A stretch of 64,000 bases of DNA from the NCBI GenBank assembly GCA_002778195.1, contig PCDI01000003.1:62001-126000 (forward strand), read 5' to 3'. The stretch's first letter is position 1, and each line of letters starts with the position of its first letter. The DNA is from Raffaelea ambrosiae. Its lineage: Eukaryota; Ascomycota; Sordariomycetes; Ophiostomatales; Ophiostomataceae. A program made the position numbers and the translations under genes. This document shows positions 43,816-54,817 of this stretch, piece by piece. The notes beneath the pieces are model-generated. The model ran no database searches. It was not told the DNA's origin and saw only the letters and a program-made list of their open reading frames with translations.

Positions 43816-44014
43816 GGATTTGGCTGGTTTTGTTATAGGGGATTGGCATTTGAATTTGTATCGGTGTCCTAGAAACTAGAAAGATCAAGTGGTAGCCGAC
43901 TGGGTCGAAATGTGAACAAGATCGAGAGCTCTACATAGTTTATAAGTATCTATACGTTTGACTGGCAGCTGTTCTAGCAAAATGTTGTGACCGAATCCAC
44001 AATCCAGACTCTTT

Positions 44015-46063
44015 TTAGAACACATTGCCCTTGGTCTGGGTCATCGTCTTGACATTCAAATTCCGCATCATGGCCACCCAGACGAACCCGAGCACCATGA
44101 TCGACGTGCCGGCAGCCAGCATTCGCGTCTGCGCATAGCCGTAGGCAAGCTGGATGGCGAGCCGCTCGTCTGAGCCGACGGGGTAGCTGAGCTGTGCCGG
44201 CAGGCTGGCGTAGATGGAGACGACATCGGCCTGGGCCGCGGCGGGCAGGTTGCGCTCGAGGGCTTTCCGGAACGTGTTGGTCCAGATGATGCCCGAGACG
44301 GTGCTGCCCACGGCGCCGCCCACGGTGCCGCTGACGAACAGCAGGGCCAGCACGGCCGCGACGTACTGGTGGTCCACGGCGGCCAGGACGGCCAGCTGGA
44401 CGCACAGGATGAAGATGCTGCCGGCCACGGAAAAAAAGATCTCGCACATGACAATGTAGCCAATGTAGCCGTTGGGCGTGCGGAAGTGGATCATCAGACC
44501 GAGCGCGACAATGTACAGCGGCAGGCAGACCAGCAGAATCCACTTGAACCGGCCGGTGACGCGGATGGCGGCGCCGGCCAGGAACAGAAACACAAACGAC
44601 ACCGCGCTGAACGTGTTGGCCACGTAGCCGGCCTCGGAGACGCTGAGGTTGTTGACCACCTGCAGGAACGAGGTCAGGTAGCTGGCGTAGCAGTAGTACG
44701 AAATCTGGTAGGTGGCGTCCAGGAGACACGCGCCCAGGACCGTGCGGTCGCTCAGGAACCGCGCGCGCAGGAACGGCTGCGGCGCCACGCAGGTCTCGTA
44801 GAGCGCAAAGAGCACCAGCAGCACGAAGCCGACGACAATCATGGCCACGACGTAGCCCGTGGACCAGCCTCGGGGTGCACTGGCGGCGAGAGTAAAGGGC
44901 AGGAGGAAGATTGTGAGTCCGCCGGCGAAGAGGAACACGCCCGGCACTGGCCATGTTGTTAGTTTGTGATATGGTGAGAAGACAAGAGAGAAAGAGACAA
45001 GGAAACAGTACGCACAGTCCAGCTCCTTCATGGCGTACCAGAAGGCCTGCTTCACATTCCGCTGGGTCGCCTCCTCCCGCACAAGCAGACCGCGCTTCTC
45101 AGCCCTCTTCAGGTTGTACTTGAGCATGCCGTACATGGGCAGCGCCACGGCCGGCAGGACAATGGCCCAGCAGCCCAGACCCCACCGCCAGCTGACATGG
45201 TAGTAGAAGGCTTCGGCCGCTTTCGACCCGGCAAAGGCGGTGATGATGTTGGGCGAGGAGGTGAAGGCAAAGGCCAGGCCTCGGTTGCGGAGGTTGGTCA
45301 CGTCGGTGGCAAGCACGTCCCAGGTGTAGGCGAGGCCCGAGAAGCCGACCGAGTAGAAGACCTAGTTTGGGAGCCGTCAGTGTTGGAGCGGAGGCACAGA
45401 GGGTGTCGCTGGTGGACGGACCTCGGCAGCGCAGTATGTCGACAGGTTGTGGGACGAGGCCATCAGAATCAGACCCAGGACGCAGAAGGCAGTCATGAGG
45501 AGGAAGCCTTCTGCCCGGCCCCAGACGTCGAGCAGCTTGGCCATGGGAATGTAGACCGCGGCCGTCATGGCGTTGGCGACAATGCCAATCACGGTCAGCA
45601 GCGAATGCGACTGGAAGCTGCTGGTGACATAGGGTGTCAGGCTGGCAATGATGGTCGACTTGAAGCCATTCACGAGAGTGAGCAGCCAGATGCTAACCAG
45701 AAACACATGTCAGCTTCGTGCACTGTTTGGGCGGTTGGGCCCGCCATCCAAAGAAGCCATCCCAAGAGAGACAAACAGAATCAAGGCCAGGGCCAGCGAT
45801 TTCTTGGACCAGGTGAGGGTGACGGCCTCGATCTTCTGCACGCCAGCCTGGGCTTCCTGGTTGGGCATCAGCTCTTTCTGGCCGTCGACGTCGTTGGGAC
45901 CAGCATGTGGTGCCGACGTTGGTGCATTGCCGATGGTGTTGTTGTTGTTGTTGTTGTTGTCTGCAGCTTCCAGCTGAACGTCACCATTGTCCGCATGGCG
46001 TTCGGGGCCGCGATGCTGCAGCTTGCTCTCAAAAGCGAGACGGAACTTGTCAACCAGTGCCAT
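44015..46063 (-). CDS. Siderophore-iron MFS transporter (Arn/Mir/Sit type)
   Basis: Four exons (46063-45777, 45692-45422, 45361-45016, 44946-44015) give 611 residues with matching phases. The family imports ferric siderophores by proton symport through 14 membrane helices. Diagnostic segments are IWLLTLVNGFKSTIIASL, SHSLLTVIGIVANAMTAAVY, MAKLLDVWGRAEGFLLM, SSHNLSTYCAAEVFYSVGF, YTWDVLATDVTNLRNRGLAF and FTSSPNIITAFAGSKAAE. The tail TMTQTKGNVF is also usual. The N-terminus is hydrophilic with an Asn run (CAA/GTT repeat near 45940). Introns 1 and 2 use the weak donors GTTTGT and GTCCGT, while intron 3 has a CTAACA branch site. An in-frame ATG at 46177 would add 38 residues. The promoter carries GATA-factor sites of the iron-repressor type. 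It ends tail-to-tail with the C45 hydrolase. Confidence 0.93.
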
Positions 46064-46393
46064 GGTGTCGGATCGGTTGTGATCAAGAGCAGATGAATGT
46101 CCTGGGAATAGCCATCTTGCACGAGACGAGAGTAGGGACTGGCGACGGTCAGTTTTAAGTAGACTTTCATTTTCCAAGTCGATATTTTATTCGTGTTTTT
46201 CTATTTTTTTTCCCTCTTCAACCCAAAAATTCACCTCTCACACAGCACGGGTCCGTTGAGGCATCCTCGCCCTCGCTTCAAACATCATGCCAGTATAAAG
46301 AGCAAGAAACCCAGTCTAGACCACCTCCACGCCAACAGCCTTGTGGATCGAACATTGCCAAATACGGGTTATACCGAGGCGAAACTCCACGAT

Positions 46394-46491
46394 TGATAGC
46401 TTCGCGATAGCATCAGAAAAGTCGTATCGCACGCAAAACGCATGCGTAGTCAGCAACTGATAGCTTCCAGATAGCTTCGAGATAGCAACTG
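46394..46491. promoter_or_regulatory. Two phased arrays of GATA-factor sites (2 + 3 copies, 11-bp period)
   Basis: GATA cores occur at 46395 and 46406, and at 46459, 46470 and 46481. Each is preceded by A, C or T and followed by G, so all five match HGATAR. Spacing within each group is exactly 11 bp, with the unit GATAGCTTCSM-like. The arrays lie 330 to 430 bp upstream of the transporter ATG. Confidence 0.7.
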
Positions 46492-46744
46492 GGGCGGACC
46501 CTTGCTTCTCGTCCATCGTGGTGCCTCGTGGTCTGCACGAAAAGCTGCAGCCCCCATGCCTCGTCCGCCAAGAGGGTTTCCTTCTTTTCCCTCTTGGGTG
46601 CTGCTCCGGGGGGGTGCATTACCAAATCGCTCTGCCCAGCCGTGCTAATACCCGCAGGCGCGTGGGGAGTCGGGACTGTTCAGAAAAGGGCCAAGGTGCC
46701 AAGCCAGGGCAATTTTTTCTCTTTCGTGTGAGTTGTCGGAAAAA

Positions 46745-46763
46745 TTATCTTTTGATCAGATAA
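46745..46763. promoter_or_regulatory. Iron-repressor-type GATA site ATCAGATAA with adjacent inverted AGATAA
   Basis: ATCAGATAA at 46755-46763 is an exact match to ATCWGATAA, the consensus described for fungal iron-responsive GATA repressors (SreA/SRE/Urbs1). TTATCT at 46745-46750 is an AGATAA on the other strand. It lies about 690 bp upstream of the siderophore transporter start. Confidence 0.75.
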
Positions 46764-47338
46764 TCGTTAGCAGATGGGCAGACAATACGCTACTGGTTTG
46801 TCTGGCCAGGCCCTGTGGAGAAAGCGTGGAGCACTCCTTAGGCCGACAATACGGAGCAGAGGACAGTTCGCCTGCTGTTGCCAGGCCGGGCTGTACCTGG
46901 CGGTACCCCATTGGACTTGGGAACAAGAGTACACGGGCCAGGAAGTTTGTGGAAGTTCCGGACCGGACGGCCGAAGTTGCTTCAAAGTTGTGCCGTGTTG
47001 GACAGAATGCCCATTGATTTCCCCCTACCTGCTTCTTTGCCTCTACCAATTACCTAATCTTGCTACTAGACGCAGTCACCCCTGCTTCTACTGCTCTCTC
47101 CGGACTCGACCTTCCCCTTTGTAGTTAAACTTACATGATCTAGTAGCTGAATATCGGACAGTTTTCCTGGACTGCAAGCAACAACACCAACAGGACCAAG
47201 GAGGCGCGAAACAGAAACAAACAAACAAAAGATACCAAGAGCAGACAGAACAAGCAAAAGAAAGCGCAAATCCCAAGTCCCCCCAAAAACAACGAGTTCA
47301 AAACTACGAGTTCAAGACTTCCCACAGACACACACACA

Positions 47339-48250
47339 CTATTCCGTCTTGGGCGCCTCGGTCGGTGGGCCGGGTTTCGTCGCCGTCACCACCAGGTACC
47401 GCCAGTACTGCTGGTCCCGGTAGCCGTGGTACCCGGCCACGGTGTTGATAAAGTACTTCTTCAGGCCCAGCAGCCGAATGAGAAAGTACGGCACCACGGC
47501 CATGGACCAGAAGAGCAGCAGCATCGGCCGGATGTGGCTCGAGATGTCGCGCACCTCGACGTCGACGAACCCGGCCGCCTCGAGCCACGTCTTGTACATG
47601 CCCGGGTCGGAGCGCATGTTGGTCGGCATGGCCGCGTACGTGTTGATGTCGCGCATGGTCTGCGTGAGCTGCGCCGGCAAGTCCGGGTGGTCCGACTCCA
47701 TGTCGTGGTCGTACTCAAAGAGCGCCAGCCGCCCGCCCGGCTTCAGCACCCGGTAGAACTGGGCCAGCACCGCCTCCGGGTCCGTCGCGTGCACAAACGT
47801 CTCCATGGTGTAGACGCCCTCGTGGGATGCCTCGGGGAGCGGTTCCAGGTGGTGGTAGTCCATCTTCTGCACCGTGACCTCCTGGCCCGCTGGCAGCTTG
47901 GCCTTGGCAAAGTTGCGCTTCGCTTTGACAATGTGGTGGTCCACCACGTCGATGCCCGTCACGTCCATGCCGCCCTCGCGCGCCATGTAGAGGGCGACGT
48001 GGCCGACACCGCAGCCGGCATCGAGCACGCGCGAGCCGGGCGGCAGGGCGAGGACCTCCAGCAGCTGGGCCTCCATGCGGCGCAGGGCACGGCCGATGGG
48101 AAAGGGCGAGGCGTGCGCCGAGCTGTAGTAGCCGAAATGGCGAGTGCCGCCGAGCACGAACCGGTAGCCGATGCGGCTCTCCAGAGACCCATAGTAGCGC
48201 TGGAGGGCCGCATTCTTGTTGATGACACTGTTGTCGGTTGTGACAGACAT
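47339..48250 (-). CDS. SAM-dependent methyltransferase (class I, Erg6/UbiE-like)
   Basis: An intronless gene of 303 residues. The Rossmann-fold motif I is RVLDAGCGVGHVALYMA (about 74 to 90), followed by GIDVVDHHIVKAKRNF, a motif II/III region YTMETFVHATDPEAVLAQF and the post-motif LKPGGRLALFEYDHD. The N-terminal RYYGSLESRIGYRFVLGG and HFGYY segments resemble small-molecule or sterol C-methyltransferases, but the sterol-binding signatures of Erg6 are not evident. The C-terminal 60 residues hold a hydrophobic stretch (MLLLFWSMAVVPYFLIRLLG) that suggests membrane association. The substrate is unknown. It lies upstream of, and in the same orientation as, the siderophore transporter, with a 1.28-kb gap, so co-regulation is only a possibility. 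Confidence 0.85.
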   Translation of the reverse strand: MSVTTDNSVINKNAALQRYYGSLESRIGYRFVLGGTRHFGYYSSAHASPFPIGRALRRMEAQLLEVLALPPGSRVLDAGCGVGHVALYMAREGGMDVTGIDVVDHHIVKAKRNFAKAKLPAGQEVTVQKMDYHHLEPLPEASHEGVYTMETFVHATDPEAVLAQFYRVLKPGGRLALFEYDHDMESDHPDLPAQLTQTMRDINTYAAMPTNMRSDPGMYKTWLEAAGFVDVEVRDISSHIRPMLLLFWSMAVVPYFLIRLLGLKKYFINTVAGYHGYRDQQYWRYLVVTATKPGPPTEAPKTE

Positions 48251-49467
48251 TGTGACGAGGTATGGAATGGGGCGTGAAGGAACGAAAGCTGTTGCGCAAG
48301 GGGGGATGTTTTATGCTGTGTGGAAATGGTGATGGTCTATGGCAGTATGAGGCCAGCTCGTCTTTTGGCTTCTGCTCTTTGTTGTTGTCAAAGAAAGCCT
48401 GCAGGCTTACGAGTGCGCGGAAGCGCCCAGCTTTATGGGGGTGACCAGCTTTGTGGAAGTGACCAGCTTATGATGGAAGCGCCCCCATCCCATCCCATCG
48501 GTTGCCAGCCATCACGTGAAGCCCATGACCCGTGCCTCATGACCAGGCTGTGTACTGGTTTCATGGACAAAAAAAGAGTGAGAAGCATCAGAAGGCGCTT
48601 AATCGAACAGTAGGATTCCAAGGTCGGTTGGTTTGGCCAGCCATTCGTGCCGTCCGTCTAAGCGCCCCGTGCAATGTTGGCCGGGGTTTCCGGAAACGGA
48701 CAGTGCCCAAGATACCAACGGAGATAATCCCAGGAGACAATGGTATACGCGTATACCACTAGAAGAAAGAAAGTCTGGGTCGTAATCACGTCTGTGCAAT
48801 TTTGGCGAGGTCCTTGAATATTCTGCGATTTTTTTTTTCTTTTCGTTTTCTTTTAACTAATCACTCATTCCTGTTCTTTCTTTTCTTCTTCCTTTTCTTC
48901 CCTTCAACTGGAAAACACCCAACCAACTGCTCATGAAACAGCCTACAGACAGGTCTGGAAGGCTCTTTGTAAAAGAAAAGAGACAGGGTGTGCTGCTGCT
49001 CCCTTCTCCCAGTGATGAGGCACTGGCCGGCAGAAGGAGGAGCAAAATGCTTGAGGCGATACGGTAGGCTTGTGGGCAGATGCGGGATGATGAAAAAAGG
49101 GCCCTAGCGGGCTTATATTACACAGTACGACTTCGGCGGTTTGCTCGCCTCTTGTAAGGCACGCAAAAGAAGTCTTCGCAGCACAGTACTTGCATGTCTT
49201 TTCAGTGTGCAATTTCTCTATTCCTCTCGTCATACCGGGCATCATGACGTTCTTAGTCTGCCTCCCTCCTCCTACAACCCCAGATTTGCCTTTAGTGCAT
49301 GCAGTTCAAGTGGCAACATCAACGTCACGTGTTGAATAAATTTTAGGCTTCTCTGCCCTGCCTTTACTGCCTACTTTGTTCCCTGCTATTTTCCGGCATC
49401 GCCAGTTCGACTTGTCACGGTAAACAAATACTAGAAATTCTTTTTATTCGCTACATGATCATTCACA
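48251..49467. other. Intergenic upstream of the methyltransferase and of the Zn-finger/F-box-like gene
   Basis: A 1.2-kb divergent gap. An 18-bp imperfect repeat (GTGACCAGCTTTGTGGAA / GTGACCAGCTTATGATGGAA) is at about 48439 to 48478, and a T-rich leader-like stretch lies near 48830 to 48900. Open frames of 60 to 100 codons show no family character. Confidence 0.5.
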
Positions 49468-51440
49468 ATGTCTGACATAGAGAGGCATTTGACGCGGAGG
49501 GTTTGCGGCATCTGCAACGCAATGTTCAAATATGGCCAGTCATATGTCATTGGTAAGCTTTTGTGCATCGAACAGCCCAGATGGAAGAATATCGAGCTCA
49601 CATGTCACTTGGGATAGTTTTCAGTGCAGGAGGCGCCATCCAACGGTCAGGGCGTAGAAGGTTTCCGGACGAGATCAAGAATGAAGATCGTCATTTTCAC
49701 TGGTTTGGTTTCCATGATGCGGCCCCTTATTACGAAGCTGCTGCAGTGCACTCGGACTGCCTCCTTTTTTATGAGCACCACTGCAAATCACCAAATGCTT
49801 TGAAGAGCCTCTGGATTTCATCGGTTTGGCGCTCCCCGTGGTTCCGAGCCCCCAGTCTCAACTTGCGCAACCAACACGTGCTGCCGGCAATACAATCTGC
49901 ATCCACCGAATGCGTGTATCGGCGGCTGGGAATACCGCAACTGCAACGGGTGCCCCTAGAGATACTTGCAAGCATAAAGCAGTGGTGTCCGGACAGTCTC
50001 CTATGGCGGTGCATCATAGCCAAGGAGTTGGCCCGAGAAATGTCCCAGGTTGACTCGGAGGAAGACGTGACTGTGCCTCTGGGTACTGTCCTATCCTGGG
50101 AACGCGGCACTCCTCCACGCACAATCGGCCAGTCAGAGGGCGACAGTCCGTCGCCGTCTTCGTTCTTTCGAATGACAATCGACTCCAAGGGCCTCCAGAA
50201 GGTGGAGCGCCTGAGCCGCTACCCAGACTTCCGGACGTGGCGAACGGACAACTTTGGTTTTGTTGTTTGCCCTGTCGATTTGGTGCCCGAAGCCCAGATA
50301 CAATTCCAGGTACAGTGAATGCAAAACAGGAGCAATCCCGGCTCAACTGAACCTGGAAACCGAGAAACCTGACCAAACATGACCAGTCGTCGCGCGCACG
50401 TCTGCTGCTGCGCGGCACGTCCCAGAAGCTGCAAGTCTGGGACACACCAACGCCTCCAGCGCCGCATCAACAAACCCTCTCCCCTCCCTTTCCGCCCACC
50501 AGAACTCCCGAGCCGCGCTTTTATACTGCTGACCTGCAGACTACACAGGGTCTCACTTTTATTTTCCGCAGCGGCGGCATTATGGCGGTCCACTCTCACA
50601 CGAGCACTTCTCCGTTTGCTTCGTCTCCTGCCAAAATGGAGCCTGCGATGTTCAGCGTGGAGACTTGGATACACGTGCCTCTAGCATCTGGTGATAGCAT
50701 CGAGGAGGTTGGGGTGCGAACAGATATGCACGACGACTTTCCAATGGCCGTTCTAGTAGGACCTCCCCACGCCTTCCATGTCGCAGAGTTGTGCTTTTAT
50801 TGACCTGAACAAGATTCGAACAAAGCTTGCCGGCGACACAATTGCTGGGTATAACAAGATAGCCTACGGCCGTGAGATCGACCACATCTTGACCAGAACA
50901 CAGCGGATGGTTCTGCTGTCTACCTCCGCAATAAACATTACCCGTGCTCATGTTCTGGGCGTCTGTTCTACTGGCGAACCGACAGGGCCGCCGCTGGTTC
51001 CCTTCCCCACCAAGCAGCAGCCAGACGATCCAGCCAAACCCACCCCCCAATTTGCGTCCTGGGCGCCATTGTCAGACGTGGTGCGTATGGAGGTATTTTA
51101 CAGCGAATACAGCAGATTTCCCCGTGGCATTTTGCTGGCATACAAAAACGGGGGTGAGCGCGCTTTGGGGGAGTGCCGCATCCATGTTGCTCCGTCAAAA
51201 GTGTACCGACACCCAGCCTGCCTCTGTCTATTGCAGTCAACTCCCCACGGTGGCATCAGAGCATATCTGGAGGTAGAAGACATTAAGGGGGATAGTGACA
51301 GCAAACACGATCACAGCGAATGGTACTATACACCGCGGTTCAATGACGCTGCGTGGACCTGTCATCCTATGAGCGGGCTTCTGAAAGTGTACTTTGAGTC
51401 CGGAAATGGTACAATTGCCTGCGAGGTACTTCCGCAATAG
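49468..51440 (+). CDS. Zinc-finger/F-box-like protein of a fast-evolving fungal family; one junction doubtful
   Basis: I assemble four coding parts: 49468-49552, 49630-50309, 50540-50755 and 50787-51440 (544 residues). The N-terminus MSDIERHLTRRVCGICNAMF, with a later HSDCLLFYEHHC, looks like a zinc-binding module. VPLEILASIKQWCPDSLLW (about 150) resembles an F-box-like helix pair, and FRMTIDSKGLQKVERLSRY with GLTFIFRSGGIMAVHSHT are conserved-looking beta-rich segments. The first two introns have good sites (GTAAGC/TGCAG; GTACAG/CTGCAG) in matching phase. The third gap is only 31 nt (GTAGGA...GCAG), shorter than normal introns, so this is either a very short intron or a frameshift that breaks the gene. 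I recall related lineage-expanded genes in Sordariomycetes but cannot name a function. Confidence 0.55.
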
Positions 51441-52220
51441 CGGGTAGCAGTTTCGCATAGCAGATCAGAAACTTGGGTACATGGTCGATACATGCAAATG
51501 CTTTGGTATACCTGGCAAGTCTTATGTATTTCAACACCAAGAAAACAGATCTTGGCTACGGACCACAGAAACACCAAGACGTCCATATCCTCCACAGTAT
51601 TCCGGCCGCGTGGCATTTTCACGGCGGGAAGATGAACGATATGGTCCGACAACCTGGATGTATGAGCAATGCTCAAGCTGGCAAGAGCGGGAACTCATCA
51701 GCCTGGTGTGTACAGGACCAAATATAGTTATGTGGCTATCACGGGCAATAATAGAATACAGCCATCTCGAGCCGATGGACCCAGCGATCAAGGCTAATAG
51801 TTTCGTGCCTGTAATCCGTCGACTTTCCCGAAATGGCTTTGACCTGTGCGGGCAGAAAACCTGAAGACGCGACATGCTGCAAATCTCCGTCAATTCAACC
51901 GACAATCCCAACTCACGCTGTCTACTCGTATTACCCGCAGCCCATTTCCGTTATCAGTGCACAGCTTCTTTGCCAAAAATAATACACGAAGCATTCGGTC
52001 CAGATGAATGCGTGCTCTGGACCCGGGTTGCCCCTATTTTTGATTTTCCAATACATATATAGGGTCCCACCAAAGCTTGACAGACAAAGTGCGTTCCACT
52101 TTGATCTTGGACACAAAATGGACCCGGAAGCCTAGATCCCCCCTGCTTTCTCACGTGCCTTGCATCCAAGGTTCTCGGCCGCACGAAACGTCTTCCCCAG
52201 AGACAGAAGAGCAGTCAGCT
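51441..52220. other. Gap with an uncertain ORF (51481-51864, plus)
   Basis: A 127-codon plus-strand frame at 51481-51864 begins MVDTCKCFGIPGKSY and contains GPTTWMYEQCSSWQEREL, which has protein-like composition. It may be a detached fragment of the neighbouring fast-evolving family or an independent small gene. I cannot support either. The rest is promoter sequence of the next gene. Confidence 0.3.
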
Positions 52221-53516
52221 ATGGCCTGGAAAAGGACAAGAAATGTGGTGGTGGCTGCCACGCTTCTTCTATGTTTGTGGACTGGAGTTCTGGCCCGGTC
52301 TCCTGCTACCAACCAGCCGTACAAACGTGGAGTGGATCCCATGCGGAGATGGCTCACACCCAAGCATGCAGCAGCTAGTGATCCGCCGGCTGGCTGGAAC
52401 ACCACGACTGGTCTTACCAGCGAGACACCACCAGTGCCTGTAACCTCCACAGAAGTACAAGAAGCTTCGACCGTCGACGACCCCGAGCCAGCAAGCACAA
52501 GCATAGGCCCGAGTCCACCTTCTACGGAGACGAACATAGAAACAGAGTCAGGAACGGCAACGGCAGGAGGAACAAGCACAGAAGCCGGCACAGAGGCAAG
52601 CGCACCAACCGGTGTTCTTTGTGGAACGTATACGCTGCCGGCCGACTGGCCTTTCCCCTGTCCGTTTAGCTCGACCTCGGCCACAGACGGGGAGGAGGCG
52701 TCTTCGTCCACAGTGGAAAAGCCCGCGTCTACAGTCCTTGCAACATCGAGCACGGCCGACCCGGCACCACCCGAAACTCTCAACATCCCATCGACCACTA
52801 TCCGCCCTGGGGGCGGGTCCCGGTCCCAGTCTCGACCCTCGACCTCCTCGTCGTCTACATCGTTTGCCCCCACTGCTTCTTCAACCATAGTTGGGCCACC
52901 AAAACCAACAACGAGTTCTGTAGCCAGGACAACACCCACGTCTACGGTAGTGGTGACGCCGCCAAAGACCACTTCCAAGACGACCTCCCAAAGCTCGCAG
53001 ACGCGGTCGAGCACAGAAATTCGTCCGCCCTCCTCGGAGCCAGTGTCGGAGTCCAGCCCAGACGCAACTGCGATTGCTCCAGAGCCCACAGCCCCAGAAC
53101 CGACTGCATCATCCTCGGACACAATCACGGAATCGTCCATTGTCGTACCACCTCTGCCGTACCCGTGGGCCACAGATACTACAGGACAGCCCAAGCCGCC
53201 CCAGCCGTCTCCAACTGTATCTGCTCCGGCAACGGAGACAGCACCAGAGGAGCCCACGGCCGTCCCCAGCGACACCACAGACGTGAACACCGAGACGAGC
53301 AAGCCAGGGGGCGTGCCCATTGCGATCACGACCACTCTGACCCTGATCCCCGACGATCCTCTCAGGCCCTCGGCGTCCTACCTGCCAGGGCCTCCGCCGT
53401 CCAGCAGCGACAGCACCACGAGCACCGATTGGGATGACTGGGGAGACGAAGATGCGGATGCAATGCCCACGACCATGACAACGCTCAGACGAACATCCGT
53501 AAGCGGGGTGCATTGA
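52221..53516 (+). CDS. Secreted Ser/Thr/Pro-rich protein
   Basis: A single-exon gene of 431 residues. A signal peptide of about 25 residues (basic MAWKRTR, hydrophobic core VVVAATLLLCLW, cleavage after LA) is followed by a possible Kex2 site in PYKRG. The rest is dominated by Ser, Thr, Pro, Ala and Glu. There is one short Cys-containing segment (LCGTYTLPADWPFPCPF, about 130 to 147) and an acidic Trp-Asp stretch near the C-terminus. No GPI-anchor hydrophobic tail is visible. The composition suggests a heavily O-glycosylated wall or extracellular protein; no enzymatic domain is recognised. The upstream in-frame extension to 52077 lacks signal-peptide character, so I start at 52221. Confidence 0.7.
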   Translation: MAWKRTRNVVVAATLLLCLWTGVLARSPATNQPYKRGVDPMRRWLTPKHAAASDPPAGWNTTTGLTSETPPVPVTSTEVQEASTVDDPEPASTSIGPSPPSTETNIETESGTATAGGTSTEAGTEASAPTGVLCGTYTLPADWPFPCPFSSTSATDGEEASSSTVEKPASTVLATSSTADPAPPETLNIPSTTIRPGGGSRSQSRPSTSSSSTSFAPTASSTIVGPPKPTTSSVARTTPTSTVVVTPPKTTSKTTSQSSQTRSSTEIRPPSSEPVSESSPDATAIAPEPTAPEPTASSSDTITESSIVVPPLPYPWATDTTGQPKPPQPSPTVSAPATETAPEEPTAVPSDTTDVNTETSKPGGVPIAITTTLTLIPDDPLRPSASYLPGPPPSSSDSTTSTDWDDWGDEDADAMPTTMTTLRRTSVSGVH

Positions 53517-54817
53517 GGTAAAGGTACACGAGGGGAGAAGGGAAAGCAAGGCGGCCAGGAACAAATGACACATAGATGGAAGCGACTCGTTCATGGCAGC
53601 GAATGAGCGGGAAGATAGCAATAGCCAGTCGAAGAGGACTCCTGCCACTAATACGAGCACATGTACATGTACATTCTTTGCCTTTCCTCGGGCAGGATCA
53701 CAGAGACCTGCCTGTCGGAGCCTAGATCGGAGAGAGAGAGAGAGAGAGATGAGAAATCTAAGTAGGATCAATTGGATCTGCCGTTGCTACTGTGCGTTCT
53801 CTTTTATTTTATTTTATCTTTTATTTTTTTATTTTTTGTATCTTACATTCAGCCAGCCAGCCAACCAGCCAGCCAGCCAACAGGCTCTGCAGCTCGCAAG
53901 CGAGGACCTCTAAGCTCCGCAATGCCTGCGGGGGATGGCGTGCTGAAGGAGTTTTGCTTTGCGCGATCCGTTGCGTTAGCCTCAGTCCGGACTGCTACAT
54001 TTGTATGGACAATTCCTGATAATATGGCTGTCGTGGTTGGATGACGTGATCCACACTTGGAATAACAACATTTGGCGCCAACTCCATAGGCTGGCGGGCA
54101 GTGGACCACGGCAACAAAGGACCCCCCCCCCTTTTGGGCGAGTGTAAGTGCTTGTTAATGCGGCCTTGCTATCTGGGAGCTGCCCACATGCAGAAATCAC
54201 CCAAGACACACAGACAATCTTTGCTGAATCTTGCAGGCCCAATTGCTTTTGCAAACGGGCACCGACGCTAGAACATGCCCGTTTTGGGTTAATCGGTCGG
54301 CCAGGGGGGCCGCCATGCCTGACCCGAGCGGTCCATCGGTCTCCTTGACTTCTATGTAGTTAGTACTTTCTCCGTGTCCCGTCTTGCGTCACTCCAGGAC
54401 GAGTCGTGCTCCCTTTTGGCCCCCTGTCCTGCCTCTTTTCTGCCCCTCCCCCTCCATCCTCTCCCTCCTCCGGCTTCCCCTTTCCAGCACTGATTGATAA
54501 GACGGGCATTGATGCGTACCTCGAGCGTGTAGCAGCTGGCCTAGTTTGCTGTGAGCCCCCGCCCGCCAAGTTCCCCCAATGACCGGGCAAGGGCGGATCA
54601 GTTGGGAGGAGACGGCGTCCAGCACGAGTCTTCCTGGCCCTGGGTGGCTGATTGGAAAGCACCAACAGGCTTGGGCTGCTTGCGACATCCACCACCGCTA
54701 TGTCGTTCCTGAAAGCGACGAAAGAGACCACCATTCCCCGCATATCAGGGGCGAGGGTGCGTCCATCCGGCTGCCGTTAACTTCCGTATTTCCCACGGAG
54801 AAAAGAGCCGGGCTTTG

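Larger units (their letters stand above)
46064..47338. promoter_or_regulatory. Promoter region of the siderophore transporter
   Basis: A 1.28-kb region upstream (on the minus strand) of the transporter, also holding the 3' region of the methyltransferase. It contains two arrays of HGATAR sites with 11-bp spacing (46394-46491) and an exact ATCAGATAA (46755-46763) next to an inverted AGATAA. No coding feature is recognised. Confidence 0.6.

Noticed and set aside
52151..53335. 394-codon minus-strand frame antisense to the secreted Ser/Thr-rich protein
   Set aside because: Val/Gly/Asp-rich shadow of a Thr/Ser/Pro-rich gene. The plus frame has a signal peptide.
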